DNA of 64,000 nt from CAMPJM01 sp964440915. Lineage in GTDB: Bacteria > Bacteroidota > Bacteroidia > Cytophagales > Cyclobacteriaceae. How positions within the stretch are numbered: the stretch's first letter is position 1; each line of letters opens with the position of its first letter. The stretch covers positions 15,154 to 79,153 of the forward strand of contig CAYTTV010000012.1 in assembly GCA_964440915.1 (NCBI GenBank), written 5' to 3'. The translations under genes were made by a program, and so were the position numbers. This document shows positions 25,866-34,702 of the stretch, in pieces. Below the pieces are notes generated by a model that had not been told where the DNA came from, did not search any database, and saw only the letters and a list, made by a program, of their open reading frames with translations.

Positions 25866-26375
25866 TCATATGGAAGTTTTCCCTTCCCACTTGTTCTGGT
25901 GATTCCTGAACGTCCAAGGCGCCATAGGATTTTCCTCTTTCCAGAGACCTTTCTTTCTTTCCCTCGCTTTTTGCTCAAGCTCAAGATATAGTTCTGTATC
26001 TGAACTGGCATTTAGTCCTTTCATATAATGCCATGCCAATCCTTGTGCGAGTAGTTGAGCACCTACATCTTTTCCATTGCTTAGAGTAACAGTGCCCAGG
26101 GCATTTAAATCACGGTCAGTTTCAGTATAAGTTATGCTTACTGTTTTTTTTAGGGCAATTTTTTGAGTATACGCCTTGGCCTCTTTTCCAAAATTTTGGC
26201 CAATTTCAGGACATTCAATATTGTTGAATTTAACGAAAAGGGTATCTCCTTGATGGGAAAGTACCTTTACAATATCACCTTCAGGCACGTCGATCACTAC
26301 GCCGGTTACCACCGTTTGGGATTGTATAGTCGAGGTTACCAGTAGTGAGAGCATTAAAATAATCAACTTTTTCAT
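25866..26375 (-). CDS. Exported staphylococcal-nuclease-like protein, probably catalytically impaired
   Basis: 169 residues from the ATG at 26375, which opens a signal peptide (MKKLIILMLSLLVTSTIQSQ). A longer frame to 26411 lacks an export-type start. The SNase fold is clear: GVVIDVPEGDIVKVL, NNIECPE, QGLAWHYMKG, ARERKKGLW. Against Staphylococcus nuclease, Glu43 is kept (Glu57 here), but Arg35 aligns with Lys49 and the DRYGR motif with Arg87 reads DRDLN, placing Asn91 at the arginine. Both arginines are needed for strong nuclease activity in the model enzyme, so this may bind rather than cut nucleic acid. Confidence 0.82.
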   Translation of the reverse strand: MKKLIILMLSLLVTSTIQSQTVVTGVVIDVPEGDIVKVLSHQGDTLFVKFNNIECPEIGQNFGKEAKAYTQKIALKKTVSITYTETDRDLNALGTVTLSNGKDVGAQLLAQGLAWHYMKGLNASSDTELYLELEQKARERKKGLWKEENPMAPWTFRNHQNKWEGKTSI

Positions 26376-26600
26376 GGTAAGTCCTTTTAAAATCCGATAA
26401 ACAAAGTTCACTATTCTTCATTCGGGAAGTGGTTTGTACTTAGCTTCTACATTGCGCATGTAATAATTGGAGGGGAAATAGGCGAGGCAAAAAATATTTT
26501 TGAATAAGGAAGGAAAAAGAAGGAAGATTTTAAGGGATGTAATGGATTGCTAACTTCACTAAGCAGGTTTGTTTGCGATAAATAAATCAATATCCGACCA

Positions 26601-27026
26601 TTAAATTACATATTGTTCGGTTTCTTTCAGAAATCTATCCCAGTCTTCTAAAGGATAAGGGTTTCGCTGAATATAATCAATTATTTTATGCACGATTTCA
26701 TGGGTAAGGCCGAATTGGCTTGCAATGTTGTCGCAGAATTCAAGCTCTCTTGATTCCACAATTCCATCCGCCAACATCATGCCTACCATGTCAAATAACA
26801 AATTGATCTTTCCTTCGTGTGAAGCAGGTATAATGGGCGCAGGCATTTTTTGTTCCTGTAGAATTGCGGCTATCTGCTTTTCTTTTAAGCCATACCGCTT
26901 GCCAGCTTTATAGATAAAGTCCAGTTCGGCTTCATGAATATCGTCATCAATCTTAGCCAGGGCTACCAAGTTCCTCAAGTGGCCTTTCTTAAAGCTTAAA
27001 TATTGATGTTCGAAAAAACCTTTCAT
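26601..27026 (-). CDS. TerB-like tellurite-resistance-domain protein
   Basis: 141 residues, all helical. Two acidic helix-turn units typical of TerB/DjlA-like domains are visible: LVALAKIDDDIHEAELDFIYKAGKRYGL and MLADGIVESRELEFCDNIASQFGL, both with the spacing of a metal-binding helical bundle. Function in Bacteroidota is unknown; stand-alone copies are frequent and do not imply tellurite resistance. It has no operon partner: upstream is a divergent gene, downstream the nuclease-like gene 225 bp away. Confidence 0.78.
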   Translation of the reverse strand: MKGFFEHQYLSFKKGHLRNLVALAKIDDDIHEAELDFIYKAGKRYGLKEKQIAAILQEQKMPAPIIPASHEGKINLLFDMVGMMLADGIVESRELEFCDNIASQFGLTHEIVHKIIDYIQRNPYPLEDWDRFLKETEQYVI

Positions 27027-27221
27027 TCTGTCATGTAAATTAAATCAAATTATAGAAAATGTGGCCCAAATGCAAATGATTGATATAGTAGATGTAAGCA
27101 AGGCCATGCGTTGGTCTTTTTCCCATAAATCATATAATGGTCACAATTTTTTATCTTTAAAACGTTTATGTTTTGTATCTTTTTTGATAAAGATAACTTG
27201 TTACACAAAACCCTTAAGCCC

Positions 27222-27770
27222 ATGCTTCGATGTATGCTTATCTTCGCTGCTCTTTTTCTCAGTTCCTCGGCATTGCATGCCCAAGTGGGCGATACTTTTC
27301 CTTATTTGGATGGGACTACTTTATCAGATGTTGATTTGAAATTGCCGGCCGATACGAAAGGGAAGTTTACCCTTATAGGCATGGCCTATTCAAAAAAGTC
27401 AGAAGATGACCTGCAAACTTGGTTCAATCCTGTGTACAATACTTTCATTCACAAGTCTAGCAGTAGTTTGTTTGGCGATGTTGGTTATGATGTGCATGTG
27501 TATTTTATCCCCATGTTTACTGGCGTCAAGAGAGCGGCGGCCAATACTGCTGAGAGAAGAATGAAGGAGAAAACAGACCCTAAACTCCTCCCGCATATAC
27601 TTTTCTACCGTGGTGATTTAAAGACCTACAAGGACACCTTAGATTTTGAGAAAAAAGATGTTCCGTATTTTTTTGTATTGGACAAAGAGGGGGTCATTAT
27701 ATATGCAACCTCAGGCCCTTATTCGCCTAGCAAAATGAAGGAAGTGGAAGAATTAGTAGAGGAATGGTAG
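27222..27770 (+). CDS. Exported thioredoxin-fold-like protein of unknown function
   Basis: 182 residues from the ATG at 27222, which starts a signal peptide (MLRCMLIFAALFLSSSALHA, cleavage before QVGD). A longer frame to 27168 would put a charged segment before it. The mature part has alternating strands and helices resembling a thioredoxin or peroxiredoxin fold (GKFTLIGMAYSKKSEDDL, PHILFYRGDLKTYKDTL, YFFVLDKEGVIIYATSG), but no CxxC, so it is not an obvious redox enzyme. Similar proteins occur in Bacteroidota without known role. The next gene converges 9 bp away. Confidence 0.7.
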   Translation: MLRCMLIFAALFLSSSALHAQVGDTFPYLDGTTLSDVDLKLPADTKGKFTLIGMAYSKKSEDDLQTWFNPVYNTFIHKSSSSLFGDVGYDVHVYFIPMFTGVKRAAANTAERRMKEKTDPKLLPHILFYRGDLKTYKDTLDFEKKDVPYFFVLDKEGVIIYATSGPYSPSKMKEVEELVEEW

Positions 27771-27779
27771 GGATGAATA

Positions 27780-28703
27780 TTATTCTGGTCGGCGCTTAAG
27801 TGTTGTCTGAACAGTGTTTTGCCTTCCAGCTATAAATATTCCTGCAATAATAATGGCCATGCCGATAAAGTGATTGGTCCGAACAACCTCATTATCTAAA
27901 ATGCCCCATGCCACTGCTATTATGGGAATAAGGTAAGTGACAAAACTCGTGAAAATAGGTGAGGTAATCTTGACCAAGCGGTTGAAGAACAAAAGCGCAA
28001 TAGCTGTTCCTACTACGCCTAAAATAATAACATAGAAGAGTGCCTTCCAGGCGCCTTCATGCATGACCAACTTGGTGGTAAAGTCAGTGGCTGAAAAAAG
28101 GTAAACTATAGCAATTGGTCCTACCAGCATGAGCGATATACTTGTGATTTCCTTGGCAGAAAGGTCATGGAGGAAGTATTTTAGGATATTCAGGTTGATA
28201 CCGTAGCAAAGGGTAGCCAACAACACATACACGACATAAAAATTGGCGTTACCAATAGTGCCTGATGAACCTACAAATACTAAATATAATGTCCCTGCCA
28301 AGCCAATTGCCAGACCCATAGCGGTTCTAATACCCAACCGTTGCCTGAAAAATAGCAGACCTACTAACAGCACGAACAAAGGCGTTAAAGCATTGAGAAT
28401 ACCGGTGAGCGCACTGGTAAGTTGAGTTTCTGCGATAGCAAAAAGGAAAGCAGGGAAAAAATTCCCTAGAAGTCCGCACAGAAACAATAGTTTCCATTGC
28501 CGCTTGGTGATTCGGCTGAGTTTAGGAAGAGCTATAGGCAATAGGAAAAGGCAAGCAGCCATAACGCGTATAGCGCCTACTTCTCCAGCAGAGAATACGA
28601 CCAGGCCTTTTTTAATCAAAATAAAAGAACTGCCCCAAACCAATGACAGCCCTATCAAAAGCACCCATGGCAGCCAAGTCCTCTCTTTATCTTTTGATGC
28701 CAT
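27780..28703 (-). CDS. EamA-family (DMT superfamily) transporter
   Basis: 307 residues from the ATG at 28703, chosen because the longer frame (28733) would overlap dusB, while this start lies 1 bp after the dusB stop. There are ten membrane helices in two EamA repeats (LLIGLSLVWGSSFILIKKGL at the N-terminus, then the second repeat from about residue 150). Members export metabolites or amino acids, or import nucleotide sugars; the substrate cannot be inferred. It is probably co-transcribed with dusB. Confidence 0.9.
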   Translation of the reverse strand: MASKDKERTWLPWVLLIGLSLVWGSSFILIKKGLVVFSAGEVGAIRVMAACLFLLPIALPKLSRITKRQWKLLFLCGLLGNFFPAFLFAIAETQLTSALTGILNALTPLFVLLVGLLFFRQRLGIRTAMGLAIGLAGTLYLVFVGSSGTIGNANFYVVYVLLATLCYGINLNILKYFLHDLSAKEITSISLMLVGPIAIVYLFSATDFTTKLVMHEGAWKALFYVIILGVVGTAIALLFFNRLVKITSPIFTSFVTYLIPIIAVAWGILDNEVVRTNHFIGMAIIIAGIFIAGRQNTVQTTLKRRPE

Positions 28704-28704
28704 T

Positions 28705-29703
28705 TTATGCGACCAAGATGGGGGAGTGTTCAAAGTTGTCTACTATCTCATCCAAAATGGATTTTGTCTCCTCATAAGATTGGGCCTCGACCAGTCTCAC
28801 TCTAAAAGGCTTAAAGTTGGTCATGCCTCTAAAGTAGTTGGCATAGTGCCGCCGCATTTCAAATATTCCTTTTTTCTCCCCTTTCCATTCTACAGAAAAA
28901 CCAAGGTGTTTTTTAACAACCCTAACCCTCTCGGCCAGATCCGGTTGATCTAGTTTTTCACCCGTAGCGAGAAAATGTTTTATTTCATTGAAAATCCACG
29001 GGTAGCCTATTGCCGCTCGGCCGATCATGATACCATCAACCCCATACTTGTTCCTATATTCAAAAGCTTTTTCAGGAGAGTCAATATCGCCATTGCCAAA
29101 AATGGGAATATGTATGTCGGGATGGTTTTTTACCTCAGCTATATAATCCCAATTGGCCTCACCTTTATACATTTGCTTTCTGGTTCGTCCATGAATGGAG
29201 AGCGCTTGAATGCCCACGTCTTGTAACCTTTTAGCTACTTCTATTATTTTAATGGTACTGTCATCCCACCCTAGACGGGTTTTTACTGTTACAGGCAAGG
29301 AGACCCTCTTGACGATCTCGGCAGTCATGGATTGCATCTTGGGCAGATCCAGCAGAATCCCCGCCCCAGCCCCTTTACAGGTTACCTTTTTTACAGGACA
29401 CCCATAATTGATGTCTACCATTTCAGGCTGGGCAGCTTCTGCAATCGCCGCTGCTTCAATCATGGCATCAATCTTATCTCCGAAAATCTGGATGCCAATG
29501 GGCCGCTCGTAATCATAGATATCGAGCTTCTCTACACTCTTCACCGCATCGCGGATGAGCCCGTCTGCAGAAATAAATTCCGTAAACATGAGGTCGGCAC
29601 CATTTTCTTTACAGACCGCTCTGAAAGGCGGGTCGCTCACGTCTTCCATTGGCGCCAGAAGTAATGGGAAATCGCCTAATGTTAAGTTTCCGATTTTAAC
29701 CAA
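28705..29703 (-). CDS. dusB: tRNA-dihydrouridine synthase (DusB-like)
   Basis: 332 residues. FMN-dependent enzyme that reduces specific uridines in tRNA. Signatures are visible: LAPMEDVSDPPFR at the N-terminus, the active-site region DINYGCPVKKVTCKGAGAGIL with the catalytic Cys (GCPV), SIHGRTRKQMYKGEANW, and GVDGIMIGRAAIGYPWIF. The Dus subtype (B-like) is inferred from overall pattern. It is the first gene of a two-gene minus-strand unit with the EamA transporter. Confidence 0.93.
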   Translation of the reverse strand: MVKIGNLTLGDFPLLLAPMEDVSDPPFRAVCKENGADLMFTEFISADGLIRDAVKSVEKLDIYDYERPIGIQIFGDKIDAMIEAAAIAEAAQPEMVDINYGCPVKKVTCKGAGAGILLDLPKMQSMTAEIVKRVSLPVTVKTRLGWDDSTIKIIEVAKRLQDVGIQALSIHGRTRKQMYKGEANWDYIAEVKNHPDIHIPIFGNGDIDSPEKAFEYRNKYGVDGIMIGRAAIGYPWIFNEIKHFLATGEKLDQPDLAERVRVVKKHLGFSVEWKGEKKGIFEMRRHYANYFRGMTNFKPFRVRLVEAQSYEETKSILDEIVDNFEHSPILVA

Positions 29704-29713
29704 TTTAATTTTC

Positions 29714-29721
29714 TATTTTTG
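29714..29721 (+). promoter_or_regulatory. Possible -7 promoter element for the CPBP protease gene
   Basis: TATTTTTG matches TAnnTTTG, 18 bp before the ATG at 29740, in the short divergent gap with dusB. No -33 TTG is seen at the usual distance. Confidence 0.33.
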
Positions 29722-29739
29722 CCTAAATTTACATCAATT

Positions 29740-30690
29740 ATGGCCAATAATAACAAACTTGCCTCGCTATATGGCGGTCACAGACCTTGGACAGCCTTTC
29801 TTGTGCTATTGCTTTTTGTATTTATAGGCATGTTCGTCGGTCAGTTCATAGGGCTTTTGGCCATGTTACCTTTCGCAGGTGTAGGCCTAGAAGCACTTTC
29901 CAGCCCTAATTTCCTTTCCGATATGATGACAAACCCTGCTTACAAAAGGGCCATCATGATCATGAATGCCAGTGTGGCTATATGCGCCTTTATTGTTGCG
30001 CCACTTGTTTACCTCTATGCTTATGCAAAGAAACCTCTTTCGATTTTTTTTAACAATAATAATATCATAACCATTCCTTTGTTGCTGACAATTTTTATTG
30101 TTGTTGCCTTTATGACTGTCAATTCCATTTTTATAGAATGGAATGCCAAAATGGAACTCCCTGAATTTCTAGGGGGCTTTGAAGCTTGGGCAAAACGCTT
30201 GGAAGAGCAGGCGCAAGTGTTGACGCAGATGATGACACGCTTCGATAACAAGGTAGATTTTGCGTTAGCACTTATTGTAATCGGTTTGGTACCCGCCGTG
30301 GGCGAAGAACTTCTGTTCCGAGGACTTATTCAAAACCAATTGTTAGGCATTGCTAAAAATGCACATGTAGCCATATGGTTGGCAGCCATTATTTTCAGTG
30401 CTTTTCATTTCCAGTTTTACGGGTTTGTGCCAAGAGTGCTACTCGGGGCTTTATTTGGGTATCTATATTATTGGTCTGGAAACCTACTCGTGCCCATAGT
30501 GGCTCATCTCATCAACAATGGTCTCACGCTGCTCTTGTTGTATATGTACCAACATGGGGCGATTGTTTTTGATATCGAAAGTGAGACATCAGTGCCCTTA
30601 GGCAATATTATTTTTTCATTAGTTTTAGGAGTAGCTTTAATGGTTTATTTTAGGCGGTACTTCGCTGTTAGAGTGAGAAATCATGGGTAA
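29740..30690 (+). CDS. CPBP family intramembrane metalloprotease
   Basis: 316 residues from the ATG at 29740 (a TTG at 29719 would add seven residues). Multiple membrane helices surround the Abi/CPBP motifs: EExxxR as GEELLFRGLIQNQLL, FxxxH as FSAFHFQF, and the later HxxxN as AHLINNG. Family members are glutamate-type intramembrane proteases (Rce1-like); some work in peptide processing or bacteriocin immunity. It overlaps the DUF2007 gene by 8 bp, pointing to an operon with that gene and cdsA. Confidence 0.9.
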   Translation: MANNNKLASLYGGHRPWTAFLVLLLFVFIGMFVGQFIGLLAMLPFAGVGLEALSSPNFLSDMMTNPAYKRAIMIMNASVAICAFIVAPLVYLYAYAKKPLSIFFNNNNIITIPLLLTIFIVVAFMTVNSIFIEWNAKMELPEFLGGFEAWAKRLEEQAQVLTQMMTRFDNKVDFALALIVIGLVPAVGEELLFRGLIQNQLLGIAKNAHVAIWLAAIIFSAFHFQFYGFVPRVLLGALFGYLYYWSGNLLVPIVAHLINNGLTLLLLYMYQHGAIVFDIESETSVPLGNIIFSLVLGVALMVYFRRYFAVRVRNHG

Positions 30691-30889
30691 ATGGCAAAAA
30701 GTATTTACGACAGAAATTGCCTATCGCGCAGAAATTGTCAAGGCGGTGCTGGAAGATAATGGCCTAATCCCGGTTGTAATCAATAAAAAGGACAATGCCT
30801 ATCAGATAGGGCACTACGAAATTCATGTAGGACCAGAAGAAGTGTTAAAGGCTATAAAAATAATTAAGGATGACATATGTTTTGAGTAA
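30683..30889 (+). CDS. DUF2007-like small protein
   Basis: 68 residues. The pattern KVFTTEIAYRAEIVKAVLEDNGLIPVVINKKD matches the small ferredoxin-like DUF2007 domain (putative signal-transducing protein). It overlaps both neighbours (8 bp with the CPBP gene, 20 bp with cdsA), so it is almost certainly translated in this operon. Role unknown. Confidence 0.8.
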   Translation: MGKWQKVFTTEIAYRAEIVKAVLEDNGLIPVVINKKDNAYQIGHYEIHVGPEEVLKAIKIIKDDICFE

Positions 30890-31712
30890 ATACAGCAACC
30901 TTACGCAACGGATCATTACGGGGCTTATAGGGGCGAGCATCATTATAACGGCTATTAGTTGGAGTGCATGGGGCTTTTTTGCTGTGTTTTTTATTATATG
31001 TCTTTTCTCTTTATTGGAGTTCTACAAAAATGTAGGACTTGATGGGATGCTTCCACTAAAGACTTACGGAAGCTTTAGTGCGTTAGTCATTTATTGCCTT
31101 ACCTTCTTCATTGAGAAGGCCCTATTGCCTTCCTATCTTTTATACCTGGCTTTTCCGGTTATGGCTGGGGCATTTTTTATAAAACTTTACAAAAGAGACG
31201 TAAAAAAGCCCTTTACCAACATAGCCTTCACATTTTTGGGTGTACTTTACGTGGCCATTCCTTTTGCTTTGCTGGTTATCATAGCTTTTGCTAAAGGGTA
31301 TTATAGTTATCAATTGGTTATAGGATGCTTATTGCTGCATTGGGCCAGCGACACAGGGGCCTATTTCGCAGGCGTCCGGTTCGGTAAAACCAAGCTGTTT
31401 GAAAGGGTTTCACCAAAAAAGTCTTGGGAAGGTAGTATTGGCGGTACCTTAACAGCCCTGGCCATGGCCTACATAGTTTCCCTTTATTTCTCAGACCTGC
31501 TTTTATGGCAGTGGATGACACTCGCCGGAATCATCATCATTGCAGGCACCTATGGCGATCTGGTTGAGTCGATGTTCAAAAGAAGTATAGAGGTGAAAGA
31601 CTCCGGAACCTTTATCGTTGGACATGGCGGTTTCTTAGATCGTTTCGATGGTCTCTTGCTTTCAACACCGTTCATTGTAGCCTTCCTAAAAATCTTCTTA
31701 TACCCCTCTTGA
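30870..31712 (+). CDS. cdsA: Phosphatidate cytidylyltransferase
   Basis: 280 residues with about eight membrane helices. It makes CDP-diacylglycerol, the precursor of phospholipids. The C-terminal signature SPKKSWEGSIGG and the KDSGTFIVGHGGFLDRFDGLL block with its conserved Asp residues are intact. The ATG at 30870 overlaps DUF2007 by 20 bp. psd lies about 1.6 kb downstream, separated by a dehydrogenase gene, so two phospholipid genes are loosely clustered. Confidence 0.95.
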   Translation: MTYVLSKYSNLTQRIITGLIGASIIITAISWSAWGFFAVFFIICLFSLLEFYKNVGLDGMLPLKTYGSFSALVIYCLTFFIEKALLPSYLLYLAFPVMAGAFFIKLYKRDVKKPFTNIAFTFLGVLYVAIPFALLVIIAFAKGYYSYQLVIGCLLLHWASDTGAYFAGVRFGKTKLFERVSPKKSWEGSIGGTLTALAMAYIVSLYFSDLLLWQWMTLAGIIIIAGTYGDLVESMFKRSIEVKDSGTFIVGHGGFLDRFDGLLLSTPFIVAFLKIFLYPS

Positions 31713-31796
31713 CGAGGATAACTAAAAAAGTGCTAATATTGTGAAAATTTTTGGCTTATTGTTTTGGGCCACCGAAGCGATAAACAAACATATACG

Positions 31797-31808
31797 GGGC
31801 ATATGCCC
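31797..31808. promoter_or_regulatory. 12-bp palindrome upstream of the Glu/Leu dehydrogenase gene
   Basis: GGGCATATGCCC is a perfect palindrome within the 278-bp gap between cdsA and the dehydrogenase gene, about 60 bp before the proposed -33 element. It could be an operator for that gene; a single copy only. Confidence 0.25.
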
Positions 31809-31858
31809 TGATGGCAGGACAAGTGAAAATGGTCAAACACCTCTACAGCTTTTAAAGA

Positions 31859-31885
31859 TTGGCAAATAAAGTTTGCATATTTTTG
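31859..31885 (+). promoter_or_regulatory. Possible promoter for the Glu/Leu dehydrogenase gene
   Basis: TTG at 31859-31861 and TATTTTTG at 31878-31885 fit the Bacteroidota -33 and -7 elements, although the 16-bp spacing is short. The predicted leader is about 100 bases. Confidence 0.33.
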
Positions 31886-31990
31886 AAGTTTACAAACGAA
31901 AAGTACCTATAATTGACTATTAACAAATAATATCCGAGTTTGCGGTGCTAATGCATCCTATGTACTATTAATAAATATTGTAAGAAAATT

Positions 31991-33262
31991 ATGGCCAATA
32001 TTGAAACGGCTCCAGCAGAAAAAGAAAGTCCTTTTGAATCCATGATGTCAAGACTTGAAGTAGCAGCAAAAGCACTTGGTCTTGACGAAGAGGTGTATAA
32101 TGTTTTGAAGTCATCTTCCAAGCAAGTGGTAGTCTCCCTGCCCGTTACCATGGATGATGGTACTATTAAAGTTTTTGATGGATACAGAGTGATCCATTCT
32201 ACCATAATGGGTCCTTCCAAAGGCGGCATTCGCTACGATATGGAAGTAGACTTAGATGAGGTAAGGGCACTAGCTGCATGGATGACATGGAAGTGCGCTG
32301 TCGTAGATATTCCTTACGGAGGAGCAAAAGGAGCGGTAAAATGTAATCCACGGACGATGTCTGCTGGAGAAGTCGAGCGGCTCACAAGAGCCTACACTTT
32401 GTCCATGGCCGAGGTTTTTGGCCCGGATAAGGACATTCCTGCCCCCGATATGGGCACAAGCGGTAGAGAAATGGCATGGCTCATGGATGAGTACTCCAGA
32501 GCTAAAGGCACTACAGTAAATGCAGTCGTTACAGGAAAGCCATTGGTATTAGGCGGTTCTTTGGGCAGAATCGAAGCCACAGGCCGCGGCGTCATGGTGA
32601 CAACATTGGCCGCCATGGAGAAACTAAAGCTGAATCCTTCTCAAGCAACGTGTGCTATTCAGGGATTCGGCAATGTAGGCTCTTTTGCTTCCCTTTTGCT
32701 TCAGGAAAGAGGGGTAAAAGTGGTCTGTATCAGTGATATAACTGGTGCATATTATAATCCTACAGGAATCGATATTGCTAAAGCCATCGAATATAGAGAC
32801 AATAATAATGGCCTGCTAGAAGGTTTTGTCGGAGCTGAGCACATCGACGGCGACGAATTGTTTGGCCTCGATGTGGACGTACTCGTACCTGCTGCAAAGG
32901 GCGATGTCATTACCATGAAAAATGTGCAGAACATTAAGGCCAAATTGATCGTAGAAGGTGCAAATGGCCCTACATCTGCCAAGGCAGATGCCATTATCAA
33001 TGAAAAAGGCATCATGGTGGCCCCAGACATTCTATCCAATGCGGGAGGCGTAACCGTTTCTTACTTCGAATGGGTACAAAACCGTTCCGGATACAAATGG
33101 ACTGCCGAAGAAGTAAACAGAAGATCCGATAGGATTATGAAAGAAGCTTTCGACAATGTTTATAATACTTCGATCCAATATAAGGTGCCCATGAGAATAG
33201 CCGCATACATTGTGGCTATAGACAGGGTAGCAAAAACCTATAAGTTTAGAGGAAGATTTTAA
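31991..33262 (+). CDS. Glu/Leu/Phe/Val dehydrogenase
   Basis: 423 residues. NAD(P)-dependent oxidative deamination of an amino acid, most likely glutamate, giving 2-oxoglutarate and ammonia. The substrate motif GPSKGGIRY, the catalytic lysine region WKCAVVDIPYGGAKGAVKC, and the Rossmann motif GFGNVGSFAS are visible. The substrate choice between glutamate and branched-chain amino acids is not settled by sequence reading; length favours the glutamate type. A terminator follows. Confidence 0.92.
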   Translation: MANIETAPAEKESPFESMMSRLEVAAKALGLDEEVYNVLKSSSKQVVVSLPVTMDDGTIKVFDGYRVIHSTIMGPSKGGIRYDMEVDLDEVRALAAWMTWKCAVVDIPYGGAKGAVKCNPRTMSAGEVERLTRAYTLSMAEVFGPDKDIPAPDMGTSGREMAWLMDEYSRAKGTTVNAVVTGKPLVLGGSLGRIEATGRGVMVTTLAAMEKLKLNPSQATCAIQGFGNVGSFASLLLQERGVKVVCISDITGAYYNPTGIDIAKAIEYRDNNNGLLEGFVGAEHIDGDELFGLDVDVLVPAAKGDVITMKNVQNIKAKLIVEGANGPTSAKADAIINEKGIMVAPDILSNAGGVTVSYFEWVQNRSGYKWTAEEVNRRSDRIMKEAFDNVYNTSIQYKVPMRIAAYIVAIDRVAKTYKFRGRF

Positions 33263-33272
33263 GTTTAAACTA

Positions 33273-33312
33273 AAAGGGAAGGAGCTCGAACAAAGTTCCT
33301 TCCTTTGTTTTT
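33273..33312 (+). terminator. Terminator after the Glu/Leu dehydrogenase gene
   Basis: AAAGGGAAGGAGCT (33273-33286) pairs with AGTTCCTTCCTTT (33294-33306) with one bulged base and one G-T pair, followed by a T-rich run. It lies 10 bp after the stop. Confidence 0.72.
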
Positions 33313-33320
33313 ATTTATAT

Positions 33321-33998
33321 ATGACAATTCACAAAGAAGGCAGACGTATTTTATTCTTATTGCTCATCGGCTTATTGGCCGTAAACTTTATAATCAGCTG
33401 GTTATATCCCGAATACGTTTTATTGCGCAATATCATCATAGGGGCAAGCATAGTGCTGTACATTGTTATCCTACAGTTTTTTAGAAGCCCCAGAATCATA
33501 ACCGCCTACAATGAAAAGCATGTCCTGGCTCCAGCAGACGGCAAGGTGGTAGTCATCGAAGAAACTTTAGAAACAGAATATTTCAACGAAATGCGCAAGC
33601 AGGTTTCAATTTTTATGTCACCCGTAAATGTGCACGTAAATAGAAACCCCGTTTCAGGCGTAATCAAATACTTCAAGTATCACGCAGGCAAATACCTCGT
33701 AGCCTGGCACCCCAAGTCAAGCACAGAAAACGAGCGTACCACCTTTGTCATTGGCTTGCAGAATGGTGTTGATATCCTCGTCCGACAAATTGCAGGAGCA
33801 TTGGCGCGAAGGATAAAATGGTATATCAAGGAGAAAGACTCCGTCGAGCAAGGAGAAGAGTTCGGCTTTATCAAGTTCGGGTCGCGCGTAGACCTGTACC
33901 TTCCCCTCGACGCCATCGTTACAGTCAACATCGGAGACAAAACCAAGGCAGGCCGGACCGTAATTGCCCATCTCGATACACCTGGAGAAGAAGCTTAA
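33321..33998 (+). CDS. psd: Phosphatidylserine decarboxylase family protein
   Basis: 225 residues, the short PSD type common in Bacteroidota. Two N-terminal membrane helices (about residues 10-52) precede the catalytic part: LAPADGKVVVIEE, MSPVNVHVNRNPVSGVIKY, and the self-cleavage region FGFIKFGSRVDLYLP, where the serine of FGS becomes the pyruvoyl group. It makes phosphatidylethanolamine from phosphatidylserine at the inner membrane. The start lies 9 bp after the preceding terminator's T-run. Confidence 0.93.
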   Translation: MTIHKEGRRILFLLLIGLLAVNFIISWLYPEYVLLRNIIIGASIVLYIVILQFFRSPRIITAYNEKHVLAPADGKVVVIEETLETEYFNEMRKQVSIFMSPVNVHVNRNPVSGVIKYFKYHAGKYLVAWHPKSSTENERTTFVIGLQNGVDILVRQIAGALARRIKWYIKEKDSVEQGEEFGFIKFGSRVDLYLPLDAIVTVNIGDKTKAGRTVIAHLDTPGEEA

Positions 33999-34016
33999 AA
34001 ATCTAAAAAATATTGA

Positions 34017-34112
34017 TGGCGGTGGCCGGGCTTTCACTTCAAGTCCGGCCACCCACCACCCTTCGCACTGCGGGCTTTCCGTTCTATCCCTACCGCTCCT
34101 ACCTCAATCTTC
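34017..34112. repeat. Dispersed intergenic repeat, copy B
   Basis: A G+C-rich segment between convergent psd and msrC. Its right core at 34071-34110 (GGGCTTTCCGTTCTATCC, then CCGCTCCTAC and CAATCT) aligns with copy A at 15003-15040. The left part (CCGGGCTTTCACTTCAAGTCCGG) forms its own imperfect stem. Confidence 0.5.
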
Positions 34113-34183
34113 GCATTTCACTATTGTCCAATGATGGCCAGGAGAAGGTATAGGCCTTATCACACGGAACAATCCCGCCCAAC

Positions 34184-34669
34184 TCAATAGTCTAGTCTTG
34201 AGATGATTGCAGCTATTTGACAGAGGTATTTTTCGTCGGTTTTATCAAAGCTGTCGAGCGTGTCGCTATCCACATCCAAAACGAAAGTCACTTCACCGTT
34301 TTTGAGTATAGGAACCACAATTTCGGACCTGGATTCGGAGCTACAGGCAATATGGCCTGGAAATTTGTCTACATCTGGCACTATTATGGGCTGGGCCTTT
34401 TCCCAAGCAGATCCGCATACACCTTTTCCCTTGGCAATCCGCGTACACGCGATCGGGCCCTGGAATGGACCAAGTACCAACTCATGGCCTTTCACAATAT
34501 AAAAACCCACCCAAAAGAAATCAAAAGTTTGTTTTAGGGCTGCTGCTATATTGGCCAGGTTAGCAATGATATCGCGCTCTCCTTTTACGAGTGCTTCCAA
34601 TTGAGGCACTAAGGTGCTATACTTTCCTTTTTTATCAGAGTGAGTTGAAATAATAAGGTTCTCGGACAT
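34184..34669 (-). CDS. msrC: GAF-domain free methionine-(R)-sulfoxide reductase
   Basis: 161 residues, a stand-alone GAF domain of the fRMsr type. The characteristic cysteines are present in GPIACTRIAKGKGVCGSAW and HIACSSESRSEIVVP, which form the redox-active set, and the C-terminus has the usual VLDVDSDTLDSFDKTDEKYL. It reduces free Met-R-sulfoxide in the cytoplasm. It starts 33 bp after ribD on the same strand. msrB occurs elsewhere in this window for the protein-bound form. Confidence 0.9.
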   Translation of the reverse strand: MSENLIISTHSDKKGKYSTLVPQLEALVKGERDIIANLANIAAALKQTFDFFWVGFYIVKGHELVLGPFQGPIACTRIAKGKGVCGSAWEKAQPIIVPDVDKFPGHIACSSESRSEIVVPILKNGEVTFVLDVDSDTLDSFDKTDEKYLCQIAAIISRLDY

Positions 34670-34702
34670 GATGCTTAAGCATTAAACGTTTTAGTTAGAA
34701 GA

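Noticed and set aside
26601..27026. Tellurite resistance function
   Set aside because: A TerB-like domain alone, without terC/terD/terZ neighbours, does not support that phenotype.
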